NCBI RefSeq assembly: GCF_051014685.1
Contig: NW_027478766.1
Coordinates: 124,001 to 188,000 of the forward strand
DNA: 64,000 bases
Direction of reading: 5' to 3'
Source: Ptiloglossa arizonensis
Lineage: Eukaryota; Arthropoda; Insecta; Hymenoptera; Colletidae
Made by a program: the position numbers and the translations under genes. How positions within the stretch are numbered: the first letter of the stretch is position 1; each line of letters begins with the position of its first letter. This document shows positions 38,401-50,010 of this stretch, one piece after another. The notes beneath the pieces were generated by a model. That model was not told the DNA's origin. It did not search any database and saw only the letters and a list, made by a program, of their open reading frames with translations.

Positions 38401-39300
38401 TGTTGCATCTGAAAGTAGAAACTCGCCCGATTACAACACTATGCGTACTTTTCCCCTAGGCCGTTCTAGTTATTCGTTTCGCGCAACAGAACTGCGAAAA
38501 TTTTGAGTTTCTCAAGCGTTGCTTACCTCCAAACTGCCATATCTCGCGAACGGATTGACCAATCCGCAAAATTTCTGTTGCATCTGAAAGTAGAAACTCG
38601 CCCGATTACAACGGTGTGCGTACTTTTCCCCTAGGCCGTTCTAGTTATGCTTGTCGAGCATCAGAACTGCGAAAATTTTGAGTTTCTCAAGCGTTTCTTA
38701 CCTCCAAACTGCCATATCTCGCGAACGGAATGTCCAATCCGCAAAATTTCTGTTGCATCTGAAAGTAGAAACTCGCCCGATTACAACGGTGTCCGTACTT
38801 TTCCCCTAGGCCGTTCTTGTTATTCGTTTCGAGCATCAGAACCGCGAAAATTTTGTGTTTCTCAAGCGTTTCTTACATCCAAACTGCCACATCTCGCGAA
38901 CAGATTGACCAATCCGCAAAATTTCTGTTGCATCTGAAAGTAGAAACTCGCCCGATTACAACGGTATGCGTACTTTTCCCCTAGGCCGTTCTAGTTATTC
39001 GTTTCGAGCATCAGAACTGCGAAAATTTTGAGTTCCTCAAGCGTTTCTTACATCCAAACTGCCATATCTCGCGAACGGATTGACCAATCCGCAAAATTTC
39101 TGTTGCATCTGAAAGTAGAAACTCGCCCGATTACAACGGTGTGCGTACTTTTCCCCTAGGCCGTTCTAGTTATGCTTGTCCAGCATCAGAACTGCGAAAA
39201 TTTTGAGTTTCTCAAGCGTTTCTTACCTCCAAACTGCCATATCTCGCGAACGGAATGACCAATCCGCAAAATTTCTGTTGCATCTGAAAGTAGAAACTCG
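35485..39300 (+). repeat. B-type mosaic stretch
   Basis: About 22 B-type monomers without a single dominant higher-order unit. Two 14-monomer-spaced (2,450-bp) segments resemble each other (about 36,190-36,490 and 38,640-38,940), with differences such as cggtgtgcg against cggtgtCcg. A two-monomer repeat marked by ttCacaagcg occurs at 37,461 and 37,811. Private variants such as ttAacAaatcc near 36,981, aggTTttcaa near 35,531, gccGga near 35,628 and taGtcg near 37,771 are scattered through it. Confidence 0.75.
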
Positions 39301-41241
39301 CCCGATTACAACGGTGTACGTACTTTTCCCCTAGGCCGTTCTTGTCATTCGTTTCGAGCATCAGAACCGCCAAAATTTTGAGTTTCTCAAGCGTTTCTTA
39401 CCTCCAAACTGCCATATCTCGCGAACGGATTGACCAATCCGCAAAATTTCTGTTGCATCTCAAAGAATAAACTCGCCCGATTACAACGGTATGGGTACTT
39501 TTCCCCTAGGCCGTTCTAGTTATTCGTTTCGAGCATCAGAACTGCGAAAATTTTGAGTTTCTGAAGCGTTTCTTACTTCCAAACTGCCATATCTCGCGAA
39601 AGGATTGACCAATCCGCAAAATTTCTGTTGTATCTGAAGGTCGAAACTCGCCCGATTACAACGGTATGCGTACTTTTCCCCTAGGCCGTTCTAGTTATTC
39701 GTTTCGAGCATCAGAACTGCGAAAATTTTGAGTTTCTGAAGCGTTTCTCACCTACAAACTGCCACATCTCGCGAACGGATTGTCCAATCCGCAAAATTTC
39801 TGATGCATCTGAAAGTAGAATCTCGCCCGATTACAACGGTGTGCGTACTTTTCCCCTAGGCCGTTCTTGTTATTCGTTTCGAGCATCAGAACCGCGAAAA
39901 TTTTGAGTTTCTCAAGCGTTTCTTACATCCAAACTGCCATATCTCGCGAACGGATTGACCAATCCTCAAAATTTCTGTTGCATCTCAAAGAATAAACTCG
40001 CCCGATTACAACGGTATGGGTACTTTTCCCCTAGGCCGTTCTAGTTATTCGTTTCGAGCATCAGAACTGCGAAAATTTTGAGTTTCTGAAGCGTTTCTTA
40101 CTTCCAAACTGCCATATCTCGCGAAAGGATTGACCAATCCGCAAAATTTCTGTTGTATCTGAAGGTCGAAACTCGCCCGATTACAACGGTATGCGTACTT
40201 TTCCCCTAGGCCGTTCTAGTTATTCGTTTCGAGCATCAGAACTGCGAAAATTTTGAGTTTCTGAAGCGTTTCTCACCTACAAACTGCCACATCTCGCGAA
40301 CGGATTGTCCAATCCGCAAAATTTCTGATGCATCTGAAAGTAGAATCTCGCCCGATTACAACGGTGTGCGTACTTTTCCCCTAGGCCGTTCTTGTTATTC
40401 GTTTCGAGCATCAGAACCGCGAAAATTTTGAGTTTCTCAAGCGTTTCTTACATCCAAACTGCCATATCTCGCGAACGGATTGACCAATCCTCAAAATTTC
40501 TGTTGCATCTGAAAGTAGAAACTCGCCCGAATACAACGGCATGCGTACTTTTCCCCTAGGCCGTTCTAGTTATTCGTTTCGAGCATCAGAACTGCGAAAA
40601 TTTTGAGTTTCTCAAGCGTTTCTTACATCCAAACTGCCATATCTCGCGAACGGATTGACCATTCCGCAAAATTTCTGTTGCATCTGAAAGTAGAAACTCG
40701 CCCGATTACAACGGTATGCGTACTTTTCCCCTAGCCCGTTCTAGTTATTCGTTTCGAGCAACAGAACTGCGAAAATTTTGAGTTTTTCAAGCGTTGCTTA
40801 CCTCCAAACTGCCATATCTCGCGAACGGATTGACCAATCCGCAAAATTTCTGTTGCATCTGAAAGTAGAAACTCGCCCGATTACAACGGTGTGCGTACTT
40901 TTCCCCTAGGCCGTTCTAGTTATGCTTGTCGAGCATCAGAACTGCGAAAATTTGGAGTTTCTCGAGCGTTTCTTACCTCCAAACTGCCATATCTCGCGAA
41001 CGGATTGACCAATCCGCAAAATTTCTGTTGCATCTGAAAGTAGAAACTCGCCCGATTACAACACTATGCGTACTTTTCCCCTAGGCCGTTCTAGTTATTC
41101 GTTTAGAGCATCATAACTGCGAAAATTTTGAGTTTCTCAAGCGTTGCTTACCTCCAAACTGCCATATCTCGCGAACGGATTGAACAATTCGCAAAATTTC
41201 TGTTGCATCTGAAAGTAGAAACTCGCCCGATTACAACGGTG
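39301..41241 (+). repeat. Rearranged third copy of part of the 5.6-kb block
   Basis: The region from cttgtCattc/accgcCaaaa (39,331) copies 33,381 onward at an offset of 5,950 bp. The offset drops to 5,775 bp at a hybrid monomer near 39,731, because only one tTatctgaagg unit is present, and rises to 6,300 bp after an internal 525-bp duplication. It shares ttTAgagca near 41,101 with 34,801 and tgaAcaatTcg with 34,881. Private changes include catAact near 41,112, cggtatGgg near 39,491 and gaAtacaacggC near 40,530. It stops matching at about 41,242 (cggtGGgcg). Confidence 0.8.
39461..40510 (+). repeat. 525-bp tandem duplication (two copies of three monomers)
   Basis: The caaagaAtAaa/cggtatGgg unit, the tTatctgaagg unit and the ctGaagcgtttctCacctac/gtagaaTctcg unit follow each other at 39,461-39,985 and again at 39,986-40,510. 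The private variants atGGgtac and gaaTctcg are in both copies, so they arose before the duplication. Confidence 0.85.
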
Positions 41242-42641
41242 GGCGTACTTTTCCCCTAGGCCGTTCTAGTTATTCGTTTCGAGCATCAGAACTGCGAAAA
41301 TTTTGAGTTTCTCGAGCGTTTCTTACATCCAAACTGCCATATCTCACGAACGGATTGATCAATCCGCAAAATTTCTGTTGCATCTGAAAGTAGAAATTCG
41401 CCCGATTACAAATGTATGCGTACTTTTCCCCTAGCCCGTTCTAGTTATTCGTTTCGAGCAACAGAACTGCGAAAATTTTGAGTTTCTCAAGCGTTGCTTA
41501 CCTCCAAACTGCCATATCTCGCGAACGGATTGACCAATCCGCAAAATTTCTGTTGCATCTGAAAGTAGAAACTCGCCCGATTACAACGGTGTGCGTACTT
41601 TTCCCCTAGGCCGTTCTAGTTATTCGTTTCGAGCATCAGAACTGCGAAAATTTTGAGTTTCTCAAGCGTTTCTTACATCCAAACTGCCATATCTCGCGAA
41701 CGGATTGACCATTCCGCAAAATTTCTGTTGCATCTGAAAGTAGAAACTCGCCCGATTACAACGGTATGCGTACTTTTCCCCTAGCCCGTTCTAGTTATTC
41801 GTTTCGAGCAACAGAACTGCGAAAATTTTGAGTTTTTCAAGCGTTGCTTACCTCCAAACTGCCATATCTCGCGAACGGATTGACCAATCCGCAAAATTTC
41901 TGTTGCATCTGAAAGTAGAAACTCGCCCGATTACAACGGTGTGCGTACTTTTCCCCTAGGCCGTTCTAGTTATGCTTGTCGAGCATCAGAACTGCGAAAA
42001 TTTGGAGTTTCTCGAGCGTTTCTTACCTCCAAACTGCCATATCTCGCGAACGGATTGACCAATCCGCAAAATTTCTGTTGCATCTGAAAGTAGAAACTCG
42101 CCCGATTACAACACTATGCGTACTTTTCCCCTAGGCCGTTCTAGTTATTCGTTTAGAGCATCATAACTGCGAAAATTTTGAGTTTCTCAAGCGTTGCTTA
42201 CCTCCAAACTGCCATATCTCGCGAACGGATTGAACAATTCGCAAAATTTCTGTTGCATCTGAAAGTAGAAACTCGCCCGATTACAACGGTGGGCGTACTT
42301 TTCCCCTAGGCCGTTCTAGTTATTCGTTTCGAGCATCAGAACTGCGAAAATTTTGAGTTTCTCGAGCGTTTCTTACATCCAAACTGCCATATCTCACGAA
42401 CGGATTGATCAATCCGCAAAATTTCTGTTGCATCTGAAAGTAGAAATTCGCCCGATTACAAATGTATGCGTACTTTTCCCCTAGCCCGTTCTAGTTATTC
42501 GTTTCGAGCAACAGAACTGCGAAAATTTTGAGTTTCTCAAGCGTTGCTTACCTCCAAACTGCCATATCTCGCGAACGGATTGACCAATCCGCAAAATTTC
42601 TGTTGCATCTGAAAGTAGAAACTCGCCCGATTACAACGGTG
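40542..42641 (+). repeat. 1,050-bp tandem duplication (two copies of six monomers)
   Basis: Copies at 40,542-41,591 and 41,592-42,641. Both have ccaTtccgc, ttTtcaag, ttGgag with ctcGagcg, ttTAgagca/catAact, tgaAcaatTcg, cggtGGgcg, tctcAcgaacggattgaTc and aattcg/aaTGtatgcg. The left edge is set by cggtAtgcg replacing cggtGtgcg near 40,541/41,591. The right edge lies at about 42,674, where tatGcttgtc replaces tatTcgtttc. Confidence 0.85.
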
Positions 42642-45600
42642 TGCGTACTTTTCCCCTAGGCCGTTCTAGTTATGCTTGTCGAGCATCAGAACTGCGAAAA
42701 TTTTGAGTTTCTCAAGCGTTTCTTACCTCCAAACTGCCATATCTCGCGAACGGAATGACCAATCCGCAAAATTTCTGTTGCATCTGAAAGTAGAAACTCG
42801 CCCGATTACAACGGTGTCCGTACTTTTCCCCTAGGCCGTTCTTGTTATTCGTTTCGAGCATCAGAACCGCGAAAATTTTGTGTTTCTCAAGCGTTTCTTA
42901 CATCCAAACTGCCACATCTCGCAAACGGATTGACCAATCCGCAAAATTTCTGTTGCATCTGAAAGTAGAAACTCGCCCGATTACAACGGTATGCGTACTT
43001 TTCCCCTAGGCCGTTCTAGTTATTCGTTTCGAGCATCAGAACTGCGAAAATTTTGAGTTCCTCAAGCGTTTCTTACATCCAAACTGCCATATCTCGCGAA
43101 CGGATTGACCAATCCGCAAAATTTCTGTTGCATCTGAAAGTAGAAACTCGCCCAATTACAACGGTATGCGTACTTTTCCCCTAGCCCGTTCTAGTTATTC
43201 GTTTCGAGCAACAGAACTGCGAAAATTTTGAGGTTTTCAAGCGTTGCTTACCTCCAAACTGCCATATCTCGCGAACGGATTGACCAATCCGCAAAATTTC
43301 TGTTGCACCAGAAAGTAGAAACTCGCCCGATTACAACGGTGTGCGTACTTTTCCCCTAGGCCGTTCTAGTTATTCGTTTCGAGCAACAGAACTGCGAAAA
43401 TTTTGAGTTTTTCAAGCGTTGCTTACCTCCAAACTGCCATATCTCGCGAACGGATTGACCAATCCGCAAAATTTCTGTTGCATCTGAAAGTAGAAACTCG
43501 CCCGATTACAACACTATGCGTACTTTTCCCCTAGGCCGTTCTAGTTATTCGTTTCGAGCTTCAGAACTGCGAAAATGTTGTGTTTCTCAAGCGTTGCTTA
43601 CCTCCAAACTGCCATATCTCGCGAACGGATTGACCAATCCGCAAAATTTCTGTTGCATCTGAAAGTAGAAATTCGCCCGATTACAAATGTATGCGTACTT
43701 TTCCCCTAGCCCGTTCTAGTTATTCGTTTCGAGCAACAGAACTGCGAAAATTTTGAGTTTCTCAAGCGTTGCTTACCTCGAAACTGCCATATCTCGCGAT
43801 CGGATTGACCAATCCGCAAAATTTCTGTTGCATCTGAAAGTAGAAACTCGCCCGATTACAACAGTGTTCGTACTTTTCCCTTAGGCCGTTCTAGTTATGC
43901 TTGTCGAGCATCAGAACTGCGAAAATTTTGAGTTTCTCAAGCGTTTCTTACCTCCAAACTGCCATATCTCGCGAACGGATTGACCAATTCGCAAAATTTC
44001 TGTTGCATCTGAAAGTAGAAACTTGCCCGACTACAACGGTGTGCGTACTTTTCCCCTAGGCCGTTCTAGTTATTCGTTTCGAGCATCAGAACTGCGAAAA
44101 TTTTGAGTTTCTCAAGCGTTTCTTACCTCCAAACTGCCATATATCGCGAACGGATTGACCAATCCGCAAAATTTCTGTTGCATCTGAAAGTAGAAATTCG
44201 CCCGATTACAAATGTATGCGTACTTTTCCCCTAGCCCGTTCTAGTTATTCGTTTCGAGCAACAGAACTGCGAAAATTTTGAGTTTCTCAAGCGTTGCTTA
44301 CCTCCAAACTGCCATATCTCGCGAACGGATTGACCAATCCGCAAAATTTCTGTTGCATCTGAAAGTAGAAACTCGCCCGATTACAACGGTGTGCGTACTT
44401 TTCCCCTAGGCCGTTCTAGTTATGCTTGTCGAGCATCAGAACTGCGAAAATTTTGAGTTTCTCAAGCGTTTCTTACCTCCAAACTGCCATATCTCGCGAA
44501 CGGAATGACCAATCCGCAAAATTTCTGTTGCATCTGAAAGTAGAAACTCGCCCGATTACAACGGTGTCCGTACTTTTCCCCTAGGCCGTTCTTGTTATTC
44601 GTTTCGAGCATCAGAACCGCGAAAATTTTGTGTTTCTCAAGCGTTTCTTACATCCAAACTGCCACATCTCGCAAACGGATTGACCAATCCGCAAAATTTC
44701 TGTTGCATCTGAAAGTAGAAACTCGCCCGATTACAACGGTATGCGTACTTTTCCCCTAGGCCGTTCTAGTTATTCGTTTCGAGCATCAGAACTGCGAAAA
44801 TTTTGAGTTCCTCAAGCGTTTCTTACATCCAAACTGCCATATCTCGCGAACGGATTGACCAATCCGCAAAATTTCTGTTGCATCTGAAAGTAGAAACTCG
44901 CCCAATTACAACGGTATGCGTACTTTTCCCCTAGCCCGTTCTAGTTATTCGTTTCGAGCAACAGAACTGCGAAAATTTTGAGGTTTTCAAGCGTTGCTTA
45001 CCTCCAAACTGCCATATCTCGCGAACGGATTGACCAATCCGCAAAATTTCTGTTGCACCAGAAAGTAGAAACTCGCCCGATTACAACGGTGTGCGTACTT
45101 TTCCCCTAGGCCGTTCTAGTTATTCGTTTCGAGCAACAGAACTGCGAAAATTTTGAGTTTTTCAAGCGTTGCTTACCTCCAAACTGCCATATCTCGCGAA
45201 CGGATTGACCAATCCGCAAAATTTCTGTTGCATCTGAAAGTAGAAACTCGCCCGATTACAACACTATGCGTACTTTTCCCCTAGGCCGTTCTAGTTATTC
45301 GTTTCGAGCTTCAGAACTGCGAAAATGTTGTGTTTCTCAAGCGTTGCTTACCTCCAAACTGCCATATCTCGCGAACGGATTGACCAATCCGCAAAATTTC
45401 TGTTGCATCTGAAAGTAGAAATTCGCCCGATTACAAATGTATGCGTACTTTTCCCCTAGCCCGTTCTAGTTATTCGTTTCGAGCAACAGAACTGCGAAAA
45501 TTTTGAGTTTCTCAAGCGTTGCTTACCTCGAAACTGCCATATCTCGCGATCGGATTGACCAATCCGCAAAATTTCTGTTGCATCTGAAAGTAGAAACTCG

Positions 45601-45945
45601 CCCGATTACAACAGTGTTCGTACTTTTCCCTTAGGCCGTTCTAGTTATGCTTGTCGAGCATCAGAACTGCGAAAATTTTGAGTTTCTCAAGCGTTTCTTA
45701 CCTCCAAACTGCCATATCTCGCGAACGGATTGACCAATTCGCAAAATTTCTGTTGCATCTGAAAGTAGAAACTTGCCCGACTACAACGGTGTGCGTACTT
45801 TTCCCCTAGGCCGTTCTAGTTATTCGTTTCGAGCATCAGAACTGCGAAAATTTTGAGTTTCTCAAGCGTTTCTTACCTCCAAACTGCCATATATCGCGAA
45901 CGGATTGACCAATCCGCAAAATTTCTGTTGCATCTGAAAGTAGAA
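42409..45945 (+). repeat. 1,750-bp tandem duplication (two copies of ten monomers)
   Basis: Copies at 42,409-44,158 and 44,159-45,945, offset 1,750 bp. Shared rare variants are gcAaacgg with gccaCatc, cccAattaca, agGTTttcaa (43,231 and 44,981), agcTtcag with atgttgTg, ctcGaaact/gcgaTcgg (43,771 and 45,521), cAgtgTTcg, acTtgcccgaCtac and atAtcgcg. The first copy also matches 34,921-36,060 at an offset of 7,700 bp, so its left part comes from the same source as the end of the 5.6-kb block. I saw no differences between the two copies. Confidence 0.85.
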
Positions 45946-45985
45946 ACTCGCCCGATTACAACACTATGCGTACTTTTCCCCTAGG

Positions 45986-48900
45986 CCGTTCTAGTTATTC
46001 GTTTCGAGCAACAGAACTGCGAAAATTTTGAGTTTCACAAGCGTTGCTTACCTCCAAACTGCCATATCTCGCGAACGGATTGACCAATCCGCAAAATTTC
46101 TGTTGCATCTGAAAGTAGAAACTCGCCCGATTACAACGGTGTGCGTACTTTTCCCCTAGGCCGTTCTAGTTATGCTTGTCGAGCATCAGAACTGCGAAAA
46201 TTTTGAGTTTCTCAAGCGTTTCTTACCTCCAAACTGCCATATCTCGCGAACGGTATGACCAACCCGCAAAATTTCTGTTGCATCTGAAAGTAGAAACTCG
46301 CCCGATTACAACGGTGTGCGTACTTTTCCCCTAGGCCGTTCTAGTTATGCTTGTCGAGCATCAGAACTGCGAAAATTTTGAGTTTCTCGAGCGTTTCTTA
46401 CCTCCAAACTGCCATATCTCGCGAACGGATTGACCAATCCGCAAAATTTCTGTTGCATCTGAAAGTAGAAACTCGCCCGATTACAACGGTATGCGTACTT
46501 TTCCCCTAGCCCGTTCTAGTTATTCGTTTCGAGCAACAGAACTGCGAAAATTTTGAGTTTCTCAAGCGTTTCTTACTTCCAAACTGCCATATCTCGCGAA
46601 CGGATTGACCAATCCGCAAAATTTCTGTTGCATCTGAAAGTAGAAACTCGCCCGATTACAACACTATGCGTACTTTTCCCCTAGGCCGTTCTAGTTATTC
46701 GTTTCGAGCATCAGAACTGCGAAAATTTTGAGTTTCTCAAGCGTTTCTTACTTCCAAACTGCCATATCTCGCGAACGGATTGACCAATCCGCAAAATTTC
46801 TGTTGCATCTGAAAGTAGAAACTCGCCCGATTACAACGGTGGGCGTACTTTTCCCCTAGGCCGTTCTAGTTATTCCTTTCGAGCATCAGAACTGCGAAAA
46901 TTTTGAGTTTCTCGAGCGTTTCTTACATCCAAACTGCCATATCTCGCGAACGGATTGACCAATCCGCAAAATTTCTGTTGCATCTGAAAGTAGAAATTCG
47001 CCCGATTACAAATGTATGCGTACTTTTCCCCTAGCCCGTTCTAGTTATTCGTTTCGAGCAACAGAACTGCGAAAATTTTGGGTTTCTCAAGCGTTGCTTA
47101 CCTCCAAACTGCCATATCTCGCGAACGGATTGACCAATCCGCAAAATTTCTGTTGCATCTGAAAGTAGAAACTCGCCCGATTACAACGGTGTGCGTACTT
47201 TTCCCCTAGGCCGTTCTAGTTATGCTTGTCGAGCATCAGATCTGCGAAAATTTTGAGTTTCTCGAGCGTTTCTTACCTCCAAACTGCCATATCTCGCGAA
47301 CGGATTGACCAATCCGCAAAATTTCTGTTGCATCTGAAAGTAGAAACTCGCCCGATTACAACACTATGCGTACTTTTCCCCTAGGCCGTTCTAGTTATTC
47401 GTTTCGAGCATCAGAACTGCGAAAATTTTGAGTTTCTCAAGCGTTTCTTACCTCCAAACTGCCATATCTCGCGAACTGATTGACCAATCCGCAAAATTTC
47501 TGTTGCATCTGAAAGTAGAAACTCGCCCGATTACAACGGTGTGCGTACTTTTCCCCTAGGCCGTTCTAGTTATGCTTGTCGAGCATCAGAACTGCGAAAA
47601 TTTTGAGTTTCTCGAGCGTTTCTTACCTCCAAACTGCCATATCTCGCGAACGGATCGACCAATCCGTAAAATTTCTGTTGCATCTGAAGGTAGAAACTCG
47701 CCCGATTACAACACTATGCGTACTTTTCCCCTAGGCCGTTCTAGTTATTCGTTTCGAGCATCAGAACTGCGAAAATTTTGAGTTTCTCAAGCGTTTCTTA
47801 CTTCCAAACTGCCATATCTCGCGAACGGATTGACCAATCCGCAAAATTTCTGTTGCATCTGAAAGTAGAAATTCGCCCGATTACAAATGTATGCGTACTT
47901 TTCCCCTAGCCCGTTCTAGTTATTCGTTTCGAGCAACAGAACTGCGAAAATTTTGGGTTTCTCAAGCGTTGCTTACCTCCAAACTGCCATATCTCGCGAA
48001 CGGATTGACCAATCCGCAAAATTTCTGTTGCATCTGAAAGTAGAAACTCGCCCGATTACAACGGTGTGCGTACTTTTCCCCTAGGCCGTTCTAGTTATGC
48101 TTGTCGAGCATCAGATCTGCGAAAATTTTGAGTTTCTCGAGCGTTTCTTACCTCCAAACTGCCATATCTCGCGAACGGATTGACCAATCCGCAAAATTTC
48201 TGTTGCATCTGAAAGTAGAAACTCGCCCGATTACAACACTATGCGTACTTTTCCCCTAGGCCGTTCTAGTTATTCGTTTCGAGCATCAGAACTGCGAAAA
48301 TTTTGAGTTTCTCAAGCGTTTCTTACCTCCAAACTGCCATATCTCGCGAACTGATTGACCAATCCGCAAAATTTCTGTTGCATCTGAAAGTAGAAACTCG
48401 CCCGATTACAACGGTGTGCGTACTTTTCCCCTAGGCCGTTCTAGTTATGCTTGTCGAGCATCAGAACTGCGAAAATTTTGAGTTTCTCGAGCGTTTCTTA
48501 CCTCCAAACTGCCATATCTCGCGAACGGATTGACCAATCCGTAAAATTTCTGTTGCATCTGAAGGTAGAAACTCGCCCGATTACAACACTATGCGTACTT
48601 TTCCCCTAGGCCGTTCTAGTTATTCGTTTCGAGCATCAGAACTGCGAAAATTTTGAGTTTCTCAAGCGTTTCTTACTTCCAAACTGCCATATCTCGCGAA
48701 CGGATTGACCAATCCGCAAAATTTCTGTTGCATCTCAAAGTAGAAACTCGCCCGATTACAACACTATGCGTACTTTTCCCCTAGGCCGTTCTAGTTATTC
48801 GTTTCGAGCATCAGAACTGCGAAAATTTTGAGTTTCTCAAGCGTTGCTTACCTCCAAACTGCCATATCTCGCGAACGGATTGACCAATCCGCAAAATTTC

Positions 48901-50010
48901 TGTTGCATCTGAAAGTAGAAACTCGCCCGATTACAACGGTGTGCGTACTTTTCCCCTAGGCCGTTCTAGTTATTGGTTTCGAGCATCAGAACTGCGAAGA
49001 TTTTGAGTTTCTCGAGCGTTTCTTACATCCAAACTGCCATATCTCGCGAACGGATTGACCAATCCGCAAAATTTCTGTTGCATCTGAAAGTAGAAATTCG
49101 CCCGATTACAACTGTATGCGTACTTTTCCCCTAGCCCGTTCTAGTTATTCGTTTCGAGCAACAGAACTGCGAAAATTTTGAGTTTCTCAAGCGTTGCTTA
49201 CCTCCAAACTGCCATATCTCGCGAACGGATTGACCAATCCGCAAAATTTCTGTTGCATCTGAAAGTAGGAACGCGCCCGATTACAACGGTGTGCGTACTT
49301 TTCCCCTAGGCCGTTCTTGTTATTCGTTTCGAGCATCAGAACTGCGAAAATTTTGAGTTTCTCAAGCGTTTCTTTCCTCCATACTGCCATATCTCGCGAA
49401 CGGATTGACCAAACCGCAAAATTTCTGTTGCATCTCAAAGTAGAAACTCGCCCGATTACAACACTATGCGTACTTTTCCCCTAGGCCGTTCTAGTTATTC
49501 GTTTCGAGCATCAGAACTGCGAAAATTTTGAGTTTCTCAAGCGTTTCTTACTTCCAAACTGCCATATCTCGCGAACGGATTGACCAATCCGCAAAATTTC
49601 TGTTGCATCTCAAAGTAGAAACTCGCCCGATTACAACACTATGCGTACTTTTCCCGTAGGCCGTTCTACTTATTCGTTTCGAGCATCAGAACTGCGAAAA
49701 TTTTGAGTTTCTCAAGCGTTTCTTACCTCCAAACTGCCATATCTCGCGAACGGATTGACCAATCCGCAAAATTTCTGTTGCATCTGAAAGTAGAAACTCG
49801 CCCGATTACAACGGTATGCGTACTTTTCCCCTAGCCCGTTCTAGTTATTCGTTTCGAGCAACAGAACTGCGAAAATTTTGAATTTTTCAAGCGTTGCTTA
49901 CCTCCAAACTGCCATATCTCGCGAACGGATTGACCAATCCGCAAAATTTCTGTTGCATCGGAAAGTAGAAACTCGCCCGATTACAACGGTATGCGTACTT
50001 TTCCCCTAGC
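45986..50010 (+). repeat. 3,150-bp tandem pair at 46-53 kb, first copy, enlarged by 875 bp
   Basis: This 23-monomer block is followed by an 18-monomer version of itself. Shared variants include ttCacaagcg, cggTatgaccaaCcc, tattcCtttc (46,871 and 50,896), catcagaTct, cgaacTgattg, ccgTaaaat with gaaGgtag, ttGgtttcg, gcgaaGatt, actgtatgcg, agtagGaacGcg, tctttcctccaTact, ttcccGtagg with ctaCtt, and gaAtttttc. Offset is 4,025 bp on the left and 3,150 bp on the right because five extra monomers lie in this copy. The private base cggatCgacc at 47,656 is in this copy only. Confidence 0.85.
46928..48677 (+). repeat. 875-bp tandem duplication (two copies of five monomers)
   Basis: Copies at 46,928-47,802 and 47,803-48,677. 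Each has aattcg/aaTGtatgcg, ctagCccg with tttGGGttt, catcagaTct, acactatgcg, cgaacTgattg and ccgTaaaat/gaaGgtag. The left edge is tacAtcc against actTcc (46,927/47,802); the right edge is catctGaaag against catctCaaag (47,861/48,736). The corresponding region at 51.0-51.8 kb has one copy, so the duplication happened after the 3,150-bp pair formed, or the second copy lost it. Confidence 0.85.
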
